64,000 nt of DNA, from assembly GCF_005116465.1 (NCBI RefSeq), contig NZ_SWBM01000001.1:1302001-1366000 (forward strand). Direction: 5' to 3'. The notes below the pieces were generated by a model, which was given only the letters and a program-made list of their open reading frames with translations, did no database searches and had not been told where the DNA came from. This DNA comes from Robertmurraya kyonggiensis (lineage in GTDB: Bacteria; Bacillota; Bacilli; Bacillales; Cytobacillaceae). Of the stretch, positions 1-8,957 are shown piece after piece. Each line of letters starts with the position of its first letter. Position 1 is the first letter of the stretch. Position numbers and translations under genes: made by a program.

Positions 1-365
1 ATTTCAGTTGGCACAAGCTTTTCTTCTAGACGATCCCCATAAACAGATTTAATATCATCTGGTTGCTGCTCAAGTAAAACTATTAATTCTTCTAATACAG
101 GGGTTTCCTTAGTAAAGTCGGAAGGAGAAGTGCCATAACCAAACCAACTCTGAAACTCGGCAGGTACATTTACTTTTTCTTTTGTGACAGCTTGGATCCA
201 TAGGTATTGATCCAAATAGATATGACCTAAATTCCAACGTATGTTGTTATTAAAGCCATTCGGAATAATCTCCGCTTCTTCAGCAGTAACCGTTTGTGCC
301 ACATCGATTAACTCACTTCGGTATGTTTCCAATTGTTTAAATAAGATTTCGTGTCTATCATTCAT
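1..365 (-). CDS. DinB-like family protein, C-terminus cut by window edge
   Basis: The frame opens at the ATG at 365 and reads leftward off the window, so only about 120 N-terminal residues are visible. The start MNDRHEILFKQLETYRSEL, the central NIRWNLGHIYLDQYLW and the later SWFGYGTSPSDF are typical of the DinB/YfiT-like four-helix-bundle family. Its members are often metal-binding and may act as thiol-dependent hydrolases or transferases. The HIYLD histidine matches the first metal ligand of the family; the others would lie in the missing part. It is divergent from the NTF2-like gene at 467, with about 100 bp between them. The substrate is unknown. Confidence 0.6.
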   Translation of the reverse strand, partial: MNDRHEILFKQLETYRSELIDVAQTVTAEEAEIIPNGFNNNIRWNLGHIYLDQYLWIQAVTKEKVNVPAEFQSWFGYGTSPSDFTKETPVLEELIVLLEQQPDDIKSVYGDRLEEKLVPTE

Positions 366-466
366 CTAAGAACCTCCATAACATTTTTCATTTATCTTAC
401 AGGAAAAACCATCCATTTTCTAGAATATTTAATTAAAAGAGAATATTTAATTAATAGGAGGATGGA

Positions 467-844
467 ATGAAGGATATTAAAGATGTGCTTGTCGATTACA
501 TGCAAGCATGGAACGACGGCTTTGTGAGTAAGGACGGAGATATGATTCGAGAATTCATGTCCAAAAATTTTATCGGCTACTGGTGTCACGGTAATTTAAA
601 TAAGCCCGACGAATATGATTACCATTATGATGTTAATGGAGTTTTACAGCAATATGAGAATGCTGAGAAGAGCTTTGAACCATATTCCATTACAGAACGA
701 AAAAATGGTGAGGAGTATTTAATTTTAGGAAGAGAAATCAATCGGATTAACGGAGAACCCTTTCCAGCACAATGTATGTTCATTTGGAGAAAAGAGCAAG
801 AAAACTGGAAATTACTTAGAGAATATATTGAATTAGAAAGATGA
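467..844 (+). CDS. NTF2-like (SnoaL/DUF4440-type) small protein
   Basis: A 125-residue protein with a GGAGG ribosome-binding site (456-461) before the ATG. The length, the N-terminal helix with DYMQAWNDG and a C-terminal strand pair ending CMFIWRKEQENWKLLREYIE fit the cone-shaped NTF2-like fold of SnoaL/DUF4440 proteins. That fold serves both small enzymes and ligand-binding proteins, so no reaction can be assigned. There is no signal peptide, so it is probably cytoplasmic. It is monocistronic and followed by a hairpin terminator. Confidence 0.55.
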   Translation: MKDIKDVLVDYMQAWNDGFVSKDGDMIREFMSKNFIGYWCHGNLNKPDEYDYHYDVNGVLQQYENAEKSFEPYSITERKNGEEYLILGREINRINGEPFPAQCMFIWRKEQENWKLLREYIELER

Positions 845-860
845 AAGATTGGTTGAGGTC

Positions 861-892
861 AAACTTGGTGATTCAGATCATCAAGTTTTTTC
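861..892 (+). terminator. Rho-independent terminator after the NTF2-like gene
   Basis: AACTTGGTGAT pairs with ATCATCAAGTT around a TCAG loop (one G-T pair) and is followed by six T residues. Confidence 0.75.
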
Positions 893-964
893 ATTTCAAA
901 CCATTTGACATCAATAGACGAATATGGTCCTAATATATTATAGGAAAACATTGGAGGGAAGAAC

Positions 965-1330
965 ATGGCAGATTTAAGTACGTTGATGACATGGACTTTT
1001 TATGAAGAAACACAAGTACCAACAGATATCTATAACGTCTTAGTTGATGGAGAAAAGCCAGAGGTAGCCTACAAGACAGTGCGAGATGTAGCTGTGGTCA
1101 CCAATAAAAGAATCATTATCGCAGACCGACAAGGAATCACAGGAAAAAAAGTCGAAGTATATACCATTCCATTCAAATCTATCATCATGTATTCTTCTGA
1201 AAATGGCGGAATGCTTGACTTAAATGCAGAGCTCGAATTATGGACAAAGGCAGGAAAATTCAAGTTGAATCTAAATAAAAAAGTGGATGTTCGTAAGTTA
1301 GATCGCATCATTGGGACATACATTTTATAA
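965..1330 (+). CDS. Bacterial PH-domain (bPH_1) protein
   Basis: A 121-residue protein starting at an ATG with GGAGGG eight bases upstream. The sequence is almost all beta strand with a C-terminal helix. It contains the VTNKRIIIADRQG and YTIPFKSIIMYSSENGG blocks that mark the bacterial pleckstrin-homology family (Pfam bPH_1, YvbH-like). Family members form ring oligomers in solved structures, and their cellular role is generally unknown. There is no membrane segment. It lies 15 bp upstream of pepF on the same strand and may be cotranscribed with it. Confidence 0.75.
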   Translation: MADLSTLMTWTFYEETQVPTDIYNVLVDGEKPEVAYKTVRDVAVVTNKRIIIADRQGITGKKVEVYTIPFKSIIMYSSENGGMLDLNAELELWTKAGKFKLNLNKKVDVRKLDRIIGTYIL

Positions 1331-1345
1331 AAAAGGAGCAAACCT

Positions 1346-3133
1346 ATGCAAACATACAAAACAAGAGAAGAAGTACCCGTACAAGAAAAATGGAACCTAG
1401 ACGACATTTATTCTGAAATACATAAGTGGGAAGAAGATTTAAACACAATTGAGCAGCTTTCAAATGAACTAAAGAAATTTGATGGAGCTATCCAATCAGG
1501 GCAGGAACTGTTTCAATTTTTACGAAAGCAAGAAGAGCTATCGTATAAATTTAATCACGTCTTTCCTTATGCCATGTTAAAAGTTGATGAGGATACAAGA
1601 AAAACAGAATCTCAAACCTTATTGGACCGAGCTCGAAACCTTAGCGTGAAAGTCAGTTCAAACACATCCTTTTTCATGCCGTTTTTACTTGGATTAGATG
1701 AAGAGACTTTAAAAGGTTATATTGCTGAAGAAAAGGGACTTGAATATTTCGAAAAGGATTTATTCGAATCATTTCGTTATAAAGAGCATGTTTTAACAAA
1801 GGAACAAGAAGAGATTCTCTCCCAGCTAGGTGAAGCACTTTCAGCCCCTTCAACCACTTTCGGGATGATTAACAATGCTGATATTAAGTTCGGTGAAGTG
1901 ACGAATAAAGAGGGAGAGAAAGTTGAACTAACAAGAGGGATGTATTCGAAGTTAATTGAAGATGAGGACCGTGAAAAACGGAAGGAAGCATACAAAGCTT
2001 ACTATCAGCCTTATCTACAAATGAAGAATTCGATTGCTTCAACGCTCTCAGCAGCGGTTAAAAATAATGTCACAACATCTAAGATTCGCCGTTATCCGTC
2101 TGCTCTTGAGAAATCACTCTTTGGGGATATGGTTCCAAAAGAAGTATACGAAAATCTTATTAAAGCGACAAAAGAAAATATTGCACCGCTCCATCGTTAT
2201 ACTGAACTTCGAAAAGAGATACTTGAGCTTAATGAGCTAAGACAATACGATATGAGCGTTCCACTCGTAAGTGGAGTAAAGCAGGATATTTCTTTTGACG
2301 AAGCTTATGAAACGATGCTTAAGGCATTGGCGCCACTTGGAGAAGATTATGTCGAGACTCTCAATCAATTTAAGAGCTCTCGTTATTTTGATGTAAGGGA
2401 AACGCCAGGTAAACGTTCTGGTGCCTACAATTTAGGTGTATATGGAGTTCATCCATATATTCTTTTAAACCACCAGGATGATCTAGATAGCTTATTTACA
2501 CTTGTGCATGAATGTGGGCATGGTGTTCACAGTAAGCTGAGCTCCCAATACCAGCCACAAATTTCAGCACGCTATAGCATTTTTGTAGCTGAAGTCGCTT
2601 CTACCGTGAATGAAGTGTTATTGATTCACTACTTGCTCGATCAAGAGAAGGATGAAAAGCTTAAGCGCTATCTATTAAATCACTTTATTGATAAATTCAG
2701 AGGAACCTTCTTTACTCAGGTTATGTTTGCAGAATTTGAAATGTTGACACATGAAAAAGCTGAACAAGGTCAACCGTTGAATGTAGAAGTATTCAATCAA
2801 ATTTACGAAAGCTTATTCAAAGAATACAATGGAGATGCCTTAGTATTTGATGAGGAAGTAAAGTATGGCTGGTCCAGAATTCCACATTTCTACCGACCAT
2901 TCTACGTATACAAGTACGCAACAGGATTTGCTTCAGCCATTCATATTGCTACAAAACTACTTGAAGGCGATGCGCAAACCTTAGAGTCGTATCTTGAGTT
3001 TTTAAAAAGTGGAAGCTCGGATTATCCACTAGAGTTATTGAAAAAGACCGGGGTTGATTTAACAAGTCCAGAGCCAATCAAAAATACATTATCGAAGTTT
3101 GCCGAACTAGTAGAAGAATTTGCAGGTTTATAA
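1346..3133 (+). CDS. pepF: Oligoendopeptidase F
   Basis: A 595-residue cytoplasmic M3-family zinc metallopeptidase that cleaves short peptides and helps recycle them. The zinc motif HECGH is at residues 388-392, with the third ligand in the AEVASTVNE segment (Glu416). The N-terminal oligopeptidase domain and the C-terminal YKYATGFASA segment are both present, and the length is normal for PepF. The start is an ATG preceded by AAAGGAG (1331-1337). A strong hairpin terminator follows the stop. No defect is seen. Confidence 0.93.
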   Translation: MQTYKTREEVPVQEKWNLDDIYSEIHKWEEDLNTIEQLSNELKKFDGAIQSGQELFQFLRKQEELSYKFNHVFPYAMLKVDEDTRKTESQTLLDRARNLSVKVSSNTSFFMPFLLGLDEETLKGYIAEEKGLEYFEKDLFESFRYKEHVLTKEQEEILSQLGEALSAPSTTFGMINNADIKFGEVTNKEGEKVELTRGMYSKLIEDEDREKRKEAYKAYYQPYLQMKNSIASTLSAAVKNNVTTSKIRRYPSALEKSLFGDMVPKEVYENLIKATKENIAPLHRYTELRKEILELNELRQYDMSVPLVSGVKQDISFDEAYETMLKALAPLGEDYVETLNQFKSSRYFDVRETPGKRSGAYNLGVYGVHPYILLNHQDDLDSLFTLVHECGHGVHSKLSSQYQPQISARYSIFVAEVASTVNEVLLIHYLLDQEKDEKLKRYLLNHFIDKFRGTFFTQVMFAEFEMLTHEKAEQGQPLNVEVFNQIYESLFKEYNGDALVFDEEVKYGWSRIPHFYRPFYVYKYATGFASAIHIATKLLEGDAQTLESYLEFLKSGSSDYPLELLKKTGVDLTSPEPIKNTLSKFAELVEEFAGL

Positions 3134-3137
3134 AGAT

Positions 3138-3174
3138 AAAACGAGCCAAGGTCGATTGACTTTGACTCGTTTTC
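3138..3174 (+). terminator. Terminator after pepF
   Basis: Outer stem ACGAG/CTCGT and inner stem AAGGTC/GACTTT around GATT, followed by a T-rich run. It overlaps the end of the convergent small gene. Confidence 0.65.
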
Positions 3175-3176
3175 TT

Positions 3177-3299
3177 TCATTTGGATTCTTCTTTTTCACC
3201 CTCTTGTACCATACTTTTCACATCTTCTACGATTTCATCGAAGGCTTGATTGACTTTATCCATTAACTCCTGCTCATTTTTTTCATTATCCTTGCCCAT
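3177..3299 (-). CDS. Very short acidic hypothetical protein (40 aa)
   Basis: A 40-codon frame on the minus strand with a near-ideal GGAGGTG ribosome-binding site six bases before its ATG. The product is highly charged and helical: it starts MGKDNEKNEQELMDKVNQ, continues FDEIVEDVKSMVQEGEK and ends EESK. I do not recognise a family. The strong ribosome-binding site and amphipathic helix argue that it is translated. It is convergent with pepF and divergent from the DUF2161 gene. Confidence 0.6.
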   Translation of the reverse strand: MGKDNEKNEQELMDKVNQAFDEIVEDVKSMVQEGEKEESK

Positions 3300-3392
3300 A
3301 TTGTTCACCTCCATTTATATTTTGCATCTTAAAGACAAATTTCTTTCATCATCATGTTATACTAACTTTCAGGAAGCATGAGGAGAATTTTT

Positions 3393-4133
3393 ATGGATAG
3401 AAAAAATAAATTATACGAAGTCGATCTATTTAAACCCGTACAAAAGCATTTTACTAGTCTCGGATATGAGGTATATGGGGAAGTAAATGATTGTGATGTT
3501 GTTGCCATAAAGGAAGAAGAGCTCATCATTATCGAATTAAAGCTGAATTTAAACGTGGATTTACTCATTCAAGCAGCAAACAGACAACGGTTGACCGATC
3601 AAGTCTATATCGCCATCCCAAAACCGAAATATAAACGAAATTCTAAGAAGTGGCATGATATGTGCCATCTTATTAAAAAGCTTGAGCTTGGACTTATTAT
3701 GGTTACTTTTTTAAAAAGTAGTGCAAAGCTAGAAGTGATTTTTCCACCTGGACCTTTTAACAGCAGATACAGCGTTCAAAGCTATAAAAGGAAACGCCAA
3801 AAGCTGATCGCGGAAATTCAGGGCCGTAATCTTAATAACAATGTTGGTGGGAGTAATAAAACGAAGCTCATGACAGCGTACAAGGAAAGCTGTATACATA
3901 TCGCTTATTGCTTACAAAAATATGGGCCGTTAGCTCCGAAAACGCTAAGACAAATGGGAACAGGGGAGAAGACCCTTTCTATTCTTCACCAAAATTACTA
4001 CGGTTGGTTTAAGAAAGTCGATAGGGGAATCTATACACTCAGTGACCAAGGAAAAAAAGAGTTAAAAGAATTCCCTCAGGCAGTTGACTATTATGCGTCA
4101 AAAACAGAAGAATTAGAGACGAAAAATCCTTAG
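3393..4133 (+). CDS. DUF2161 protein (PD-(D/E)XK-type putative phosphodiesterase)
   Basis: About 246 residues. The ATG at 3393 is preferred over 3378 because TGAGGAG (3379-3385) is then correctly placed as the ribosome-binding site. The N-terminal half carries GEVNDCDVVAIKEEELIIIELKLN, in which Asp and E-x-K match the PD-(D/E)XK nuclease core expected for DUF2161. The C-terminal part (about 175-230) looks like a winged helix. The family occurs mostly in Bacillales and its biological role is not known. It ends in a perfect hairpin shared with the convergent DUF1287 gene. Confidence 0.7.
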   Translation: MDRKNKLYEVDLFKPVQKHFTSLGYEVYGEVNDCDVVAIKEEELIIIELKLNLNVDLLIQAANRQRLTDQVYIAIPKPKYKRNSKKWHDMCHLIKKLELGLIMVTFLKSSAKLEVIFPPGPFNSRYSVQSYKRKRQKLIAEIQGRNLNNNVGGSNKTKLMTAYKESCIHIAYCLQKYGPLAPKTLRQMGTGEKTLSILHQNYYGWFKKVDRGIYTLSDQGKKELKEFPQAVDYYASKTEELETKNP

Positions 4134-4153
4134 TGCGTACTAAGGATTTTTTT
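4124..4153. terminator. Bidirectional terminator between convergent genes
   Basis: A perfect 11-bp stem, AAATCCTTAGT with ACTAAGGATTT, around GCGT. T-runs on both sides serve the DUF2161 gene and the DUF1287 gene. Confidence 0.85.
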
Positions 4154-4841
4154 AATACTTCCAACGGTAATGGCCAGCTATTGGGGTCTTAAATGAACTG
4201 AGTTTGACTTCAGAAGCAAACGGGGGATTATTATGTATGAAGTATGGAGTGCCATCTTTTGCTCGCTTATCAGATACAATTCCAACATGATGATAGCCGT
4301 CAAGAAATACAACAATATCTCCAGGCTGCCATTGTTGCAAATTTTCTACATCACCAGCTATAAGCTCGGTTGTTAACGATTCTGCAAATCTTTCAAAATA
4401 AACGGATTGATTCGGCACTCTACGAAAATCGATATTCGAATCAGGAATCCCATCCACTCGTGGATATAATGCGAGATTTTCAGCAATGTCTTCATCCATC
4501 AAATCTTTTAATAGAATGTTTGCTCCCATCAATCCTCGCCAAATCACATCTGTACAAACACCTTCACTATCAGGAGGGTAACCACCTTCATAATAATTGC
4601 TCTCATATTTAGTCCGTTCCTTTACCTCTTTACGCGCTGCGTAAACAATATCAAGAGGGTCAGGGATATCGTTATGGTTCTTGTCAGCTTCAGCATAAAC
4701 AGAAGGGACCTGGACCTCTTTAGCAAATGGATTTTCTAAATGAATTCCAACATAGTCAAGTATCATTCCTTTACGAAAGAAAACGATGATTCCTATTAAT
4801 AGAATGAGCATATATGCTAAAATTTTGGATTTAATTGACAA
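4152..4841 (-). CDS. DUF1287 membrane-anchored protein (NlpC/P60-like fold)
   Basis: A 229-residue protein starting at TTG (4839-4841) behind a consensus GGAGGTGA. Residues about 8-24 form one hydrophobic anchor, so the rest probably sits outside the membrane. The EGVCTDVIWRGL block supplies a conserved Cys, and QPGDIVVFLDGYHHVGIVSD supplies His and Asp. Together these are the arrangement of the DUF1287 (YijF) family, related to NlpC/P60 papain-like hydrolases. A cell-wall role is inferred from the fold only. Confidence 0.8.
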   Translation of the reverse strand: MSIKSKILAYMLILLIGIIVFFRKGMILDYVGIHLENPFAKEVQVPSVYAEADKNHNDIPDPLDIVYAARKEVKERTKYESNYYEGGYPPDSEGVCTDVIWRGLMGANILLKDLMDEDIAENLALYPRVDGIPDSNIDFRRVPNQSVYFERFAESLTTELIAGDVENLQQWQPGDIVVFLDGYHHVGIVSDKRAKDGTPYFIHNNPPFASEVKLSSFKTPIAGHYRWKY

Positions 4842-5012
4842 AAAATCACCTCCAATAATAAGACGTTCTAAGGCTCATAATAGTTTCATCAAGAACTGAT
4901 ATAATATTTTTACTATTTATAGTATAGTAATAATCTCCATGTAAATTGATAAAAATACAGTAAAATTATGTAATTTTAATAAATAATCAAAATATTTTAG
5001 AATAATATATTG

Positions 5013-5027
5013 TTTTTTCTGAAAAAT
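5013..5027. promoter_or_regulatory. Candidate CodY box upstream of brnQ
   Basis: TTTTTTCTGAAAAAT matches the CodY consensus AATTTTCWGAAAATT at 12 of 15 positions and lies 55 bp before the brnQ start. Branched-chain amino acid uptake is a classic CodY target, so the placement makes biological sense. Binding itself is inferred. Confidence 0.5.
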
Positions 5028-5081
5028 AAATGTATTATTACATTATTCAAAAAAGAATCAACAACAGGGGAGTCAAAGCTT

Positions 5082-6440
5082 ATGAAAAACAAACTATCGT
5101 TTTCATCCTATACGGTTATCGGAGTAATGCTATTTGCACTATTTTTTGGCGCAGGAAACCTAATCTTTCCTGCACAGTTAGGTCAAAATGCTGGAGAGAA
5201 TCTTTGGCCAGCAGTGATTGGATTTTTAGTCACAGGGGTAGGACTACCGCTATTTGGTCTTTTAGCGATTGGTTATTCTGGAAGTTCCAATCTACAGGAA
5301 CTAGCAAGTCGAATTCACCCGAAATACGCTGTGTTTTTTACAGCGTTACTATATTTAACGATTGGACCGTTTTTTGCAACACCACGTACAGGAACAGTTG
5401 CTTACGATATCGGGATTTCACCATTCGTTAGCGAAAGCTACACACAACTTGGTTTAATCATTTTTACAATACTCTTTTTCGGCATTACACTTTGGTTATC
5501 TTTAAATCCAGCCAAGATCGTAGACAACGTAGGTAAAATTTTATCACCAGGGATTATTATTCTTTTGTTTGTCCTACTCGTCATGGTACTTATAAACCCA
5601 ATGGGTTCAATTGAAGCACCGCAAGCAGCTTATGCGAACGGAGCATTTGTGAAAGGGTTTATCGAAGGCTACAACACAATGGACGCTTTAGCATCCCTTG
5701 TATTTGGAATCATCGTCATTAATGCGATTCGCGGGATGGGCATAACGTCAAAAAGAGAGATTCTATCAGCTACAATTAAAACGGGCATTATCGCAGTTTC
5801 TTTACTTGCTATCATATACGTGGGTGTTGCTTACTTAGGTGCAACAAGCGTAGAAAAAATTGGTTTATTCGAGACTGGCGGACCAGTACTTAGCGAAGCA
5901 TCTTCCTATTACTTTGGAACATTCGGTTCTATCATGCTAGCTGTTATCATCATCTTAGCTTGTCTCACAACCAGCATTGGACTTATCACAGCTTGTGGCG
6001 AGTATTTTCACACACTTTTTCCAAAGGTTAGCTATAAATCATTTGTCTGGTTCTTTTCTGTATTCTCATTTGTCATTGCGAATTTCGGATTAGCCAACAT
6101 CATTACATTCTCTATTCCTGTCTTGATGTTCTTATATCCACTGGCAGTTACATTGATGCTTTTAGCCTTTCTATCACCATTATTCAATCACGCTAGAATC
6201 GTTTATATAGCAGCAACAGTTGTCGCTCTATTGATTAGTATTATTGATGGATTAAAAACATTATGTGATTCGCTTGAGATTGCTTACTTCAAATGGCTGC
6301 AGAACATCATTGATTTTTACTCAGATGTTCTACCATTGTACAATCAAGGATTGGGATGGTTATTACCAGTTTTAATTGCAGTTGTTATCTTCGGTGTCGC
6401 TGCTCGCATTCAAAACCTGAAGCCTGTAGAGATCAATTAA
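5082..6440 (+). CDS. brnQ: Branched-chain amino acid carrier (LIVCS family)
   Basis: A 452-residue polytopic membrane protein importing leucine, isoleucine and valine with a cation. The opening FFGAGNLIFPAQLGQNAG motif and about 12 hydrophobic segments are diagnostic of BrnQ. The ATG at 5082 is chosen because AGGGGAG lies just upstream and the protein then starts MKNKLSFSSYTVIGVML. A longer in-frame opening from 5010 adds an unlikely leader that runs through the CodY box. It is monocistronic, with a strong terminator. Confidence 0.92.
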   Translation: MKNKLSFSSYTVIGVMLFALFFGAGNLIFPAQLGQNAGENLWPAVIGFLVTGVGLPLFGLLAIGYSGSSNLQELASRIHPKYAVFFTALLYLTIGPFFATPRTGTVAYDIGISPFVSESYTQLGLIIFTILFFGITLWLSLNPAKIVDNVGKILSPGIIILLFVLLVMVLINPMGSIEAPQAAYANGAFVKGFIEGYNTMDALASLVFGIIVINAIRGMGITSKREILSATIKTGIIAVSLLAIIYVGVAYLGATSVEKIGLFETGGPVLSEASSYYFGTFGSIMLAVIIILACLTTSIGLITACGEYFHTLFPKVSYKSFVWFFSVFSFVIANFGLANIITFSIPVLMFLYPLAVTLMLLAFLSPLFNHARIVYIAATVVALLISIIDGLKTLCDSLEIAYFKWLQNIIDFYSDVLPLYNQGLGWLLPVLIAVVIFGVAARIQNLKPVEIN

Positions 6441-6451
6441 ATATATCCAAC

Positions 6452-6483
6452 AAAAATGACGTATTCAATGTACGTCATTTTTT
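6452..6483 (+). terminator. Terminator after brnQ
   Basis: AAAATGACGTA pairs with TACGTCATTTT, followed by a T-run. Confidence 0.85.
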
Positions 6484-6575
6484 GTATTCATTGATATCTT
6501 TTTACATTTTTTAACTCCATAATCATTTTGTATTGTAAAATGAAACAATACAGCAAAGAGGAGAGAAGATTAAAA

Positions 6576-6947
6576 ATGAACCCTATCCTACAAAAACTAA
6601 ATTCAATAAAACCTAATCTTGAAAAACCCTTTCCATATACAGATAGCTATAAAATACAATACGATTTTCGAAATGAGTTTTTAAATTTATCCGCAGAAAA
6701 GAATTGTCTAAATGCAGATTTCAATACGTATTGTATGAATATTGCGGGTACGTTGAGTTATGTTCTGAAAGGGAAAATAGATACAATTCCCGACCGACAA
6801 ATTCAAATTTTACAAATGTCATTCTTTGATGTATTTAACCAGTATAAATTCATTGAAAACAAATATACACGCTATAAAGAATACTCTGAAGCATATCAAA
6901 ACTATGAGGAAGCCAGAAAATTATTGTTACTACTAGTAAGGGAATAA
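6576..6947 (+). CDS. YxiJ-like small protein
   Basis: A 123-residue cytoplasmic protein. The ATG at 6576 is favoured because GAGGAGAG lies about 10 bases upstream. The KPFPYTDSYKIQYDF opening and the core NADFNTYCMNIAGTLSYVLKG resemble the YxiJ-like family. Members of that family occur among the small genes downstream of WapA and LXG toxins, where they are thought to act as immunity proteins. No toxin gene is visible here. The next gene, DUF4275, is another small protein found in similar clusters, so the two may be an orphan immunity pair. Confidence 0.6.
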   Translation: MNPILQKLNSIKPNLEKPFPYTDSYKIQYDFRNEFLNLSAEKNCLNADFNTYCMNIAGTLSYVLKGKIDTIPDRQIQILQMSFFDVFNQYKFIENKYTRYKEYSEAYQNYEEARKLLLLLVRE

Positions 6948-6959
6948 TCGGGGGACCAA

Positions 6960-7361
6960 ATGGAGGAACTATTCACGATTCTTAAGAACAAAAATATGAG
7001 AGTAAGAGAACTTGATAAATGGGGGGCTTACTTAAGAAACCAATGGGAGAATCAATTCGTTGGTCATTTAAGCAACGAAGAGAGGTATAAGATTTTTTTA
7101 TACGATGATCGATGGTCTTGCGGGTACCTATGGCATGTGTTCAGTTATAAGAGAAGGAAATGCCTTGAGGGAGCATCTGCCGAACAAAGTTTTGATCTGG
7201 AACCAAAGGGAGCATGTTATATTTTTTATCAACATTCAGAATATGCATTACTAGTTGAAGATGCTAGATTTTTAAGAGCCTCCGATTTGTTGAATGAAGA
7301 AGATGTGTATGTCGTTGATAGGGAGTTTAACTGGACTTTTGTTAATACGCATGAAAGCTAA
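6960..7361 (+). CDS. DUF4275 family protein
   Basis: A 133-residue cytoplasmic protein starting 12 bp after the YxiJ-like gene, with GGGGG just before the ATG. YDDRWSCGYLWHVFSYKRR, ACYIFYQHSEYALLVEDA and NEEDVYVVDREFNWTFVNTHE are the conserved blocks of DUF4275. The biochemical function is unknown. The tight spacing suggests cotranscription with the previous gene. No clear terminator separates it from the convergent membrane-protein pair. Confidence 0.75.
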   Translation: MEELFTILKNKNMRVRELDKWGAYLRNQWENQFVGHLSNEERYKIFLYDDRWSCGYLWHVFSYKRRKCLEGASAEQSFDLEPKGACYIFYQHSEYALLVEDARFLRASDLLNEEDVYVVDREFNWTFVNTHES

Positions 7362-7373
7362 GCGTAAAATGTA

Positions 7374-7886
7374 TTAATCCATGTGACTAGCATGATTGGG
7401 CTCAGTCCATTTCTTCTTAATTAATTCATAATAGAGAGCAGTTGTCGTTTGAACAATTAGGAAAACAACGATCGAGTAGTAGATGTGATAGCCACTTTGA
7501 TAGTGAGTAACTCCCATCAAGGAAGAGACTTTTTCCATCGCTAACCCGATACAAGTCCATCCTAGTATGTAGAATATAATCCATACGTTTCGAATACGCA
7601 GCACCTTATAAAAATAAACAAAAAAGTAACTAAAGGTAGCGAATAGAAAGTATGTTAATAAATCTGAGAGCTCATATTTATTTGAATCATTTACTTTATA
7701 ATAATCAAACAATCCTCCTCCGAGGGTAAAATCAAACACAGTTGAAGTTGCAAAGCCCCACACTAAGAACAAGAGCATAAGTGGTCGTGGAAGCTTTTTC
7801 GGAAAAATATAGACAGCTAAATAAGCACCCAACAGCATCATAATAATGTATATTTCATTTTTATCATACGTTTCCCATAGCATCAT
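7374..7886 (-). CDS. CBO0543-type polytopic membrane protein
   Basis: A 170-residue protein with about five hydrophobic helices. The pattern of aromatic-rich helices and short polar loops (YIFPKKLPRPLMLLFLVWGF, then FDYYKVNDSNKY) matches the Bacillales family labelled CBO0543, which has no known role. It is translationally coupled to the upstream membrane gene by an ATGA overlap at 7883-7886. Confidence 0.6.
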   Translation of the reverse strand: MMLWETYDKNEIYIIMMLLGAYLAVYIFPKKLPRPLMLLFLVWGFATSTVFDFTLGGGLFDYYKVNDSNKYELSDLLTYFLFATFSYFFVYFYKVLRIRNVWIIFYILGWTCIGLAMEKVSSLMGVTHYQSGYHIYYSIVVFLIVQTTTALYYELIKKKWTEPNHASHMD

Positions 7887-8356
7887 ATTTCTTCCACCAC
7901 ACCTCTCATCACTCGATGTATGATTTTATAAGCTCCAATAGCACAAATCATGAGTAAGAAATAATAGATGAAATCGAACCAATAATTCCACTGCAAAAAT
8001 GTAATAATTTTTAGAGCCGTCGATAAACTCGCTATCCCAACAAGAATGATGACACTCGAGACAAACAACATCGCTTTTTGAATAAGCGTCGGTGTCCTTG
8101 TATAGACATTGACAAATATAAGAGAGAGAATAGGAATTCCCACACTTCGATTTAATAGATATGCGAGATACGGCGCTTTCTTTTCACTAAGGCTGATAAG
8201 ATTAAATTCATCTATCACGAACCAGGAGTAATTAATACTAATAATAAGGATTACGAGATAAACAAATGTATTTTCGACAATATTTAAGCGCTTATGGATT
8301 ACTGCAAATATAGCAACAAATAACCAGACGAGAAAGAAATAGACGACGAATTCCAT
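7883..8356 (-). CDS. Polytopic membrane protein, likely partner of the downstream gene
   Basis: About 157 residues and five predicted membrane helices. The ATG at 8356 is chosen because GGTGGAGG sits seven bases upstream; an in-frame GTG at 8368 lies inside that ribosome-binding site. The size and helix layout mirror the downstream gene, so the two may be diverged paralogues forming a complex. No catalytic motif is visible. Confidence 0.55.
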   Translation of the reverse strand: MEFVVYFFLVWLFVAIFAVIHKRLNIVENTFVYLVILIISINYSWFVIDEFNLISLSEKKAPYLAYLLNRSVGIPILSLIFVNVYTRTPTLIQKAMLFVSSVIILVGIASLSTALKIITFLQWNYWFDFIYYFLLMICAIGAYKIIHRVMRGVVEEI

Positions 8357-8511
8357 TGTTTCCTCCACCGCTTTTTATTCTTTAGTATGGCAAGATGATA
8401 AAAAAGGAATGCATGAAAATTGTTTGAGTACTCCAAAGTCTGCTAACTTTTCTTTCTTGTCAACATCATGTATGATAAAGACTGATTCATTAGTATAAAG
8501 GAGTTGTCATT

Positions 8512-8949
8512 ATGGCGAAAAAAGGATACATACAAATGCAAAGCGGGGAAAAAATCGAGTTTGATTTGTTCCCAAATGAAGCACCAGGAACTGTTGCAAA
8601 CTTTGAAAAGTTAGCAAACGAAGGATTTTATAATGGATTAACATTCCACCGTGTCATTCCTCGTTTCGTAAGCCAAGGTGGATGCCCACACGGAACTGGT
8701 ACAGGCGGTCCTGGCTACACAATCAAATGTGAAACTGCTGGAAACCCTCATACACATGAAGTAGGTTCTCTATCTATGGCACACGCTGGTAAAGATACAG
8801 GTGGAAGCCAATTCTTCATCGTTCATGAGCCACAACCACATTTAAATGGGGTTCACACTGTGTTTGGTAAAGTAACTTCCGGAATGGACACAGTACTTAA
8901 ACACAAAGCTGGAGATGTAATGGAAAAGGTCGAAGTACTCGACGCATAA
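8512..8949 (+). CDS. ppiB: Peptidyl-prolyl cis-trans isomerase (cyclophilin type)
   Basis: A 145-residue cytoplasmic cyclophilin that catalyses proline isomerisation during protein folding. Core motifs are [13 protein letters not shown] (catalytic Arg), [19 protein letters not shown] and [17 protein letters not shown] lies before the ATG. The length is typical of the short Bacillus PpiB. It is followed by a palindromic intergenic repeat rather than a simple terminator. Confidence 0.95.
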   Translation: MAKKGYIQMQSGEKIEFDLFPNEAPGTVANFEKLANEGFYNGLTFHRVIPRFVSQGGCPHGTGTGGPGYTIKCETAGNPHTHEVGSLSMAHAGKDTGGSQFFIVHEPQPHLNGVHTVFGKVTSGMDTVLKHKAGDVMEKVEVLDA

Positions 8950-8957
8950 GAACAAAA

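Noticed and set aside
4860-5081. T-box riboswitch upstream of brnQ
   Set aside because: No T-box sequence, specifier stem or antiterminator was found; a CodY box explains regulation better.
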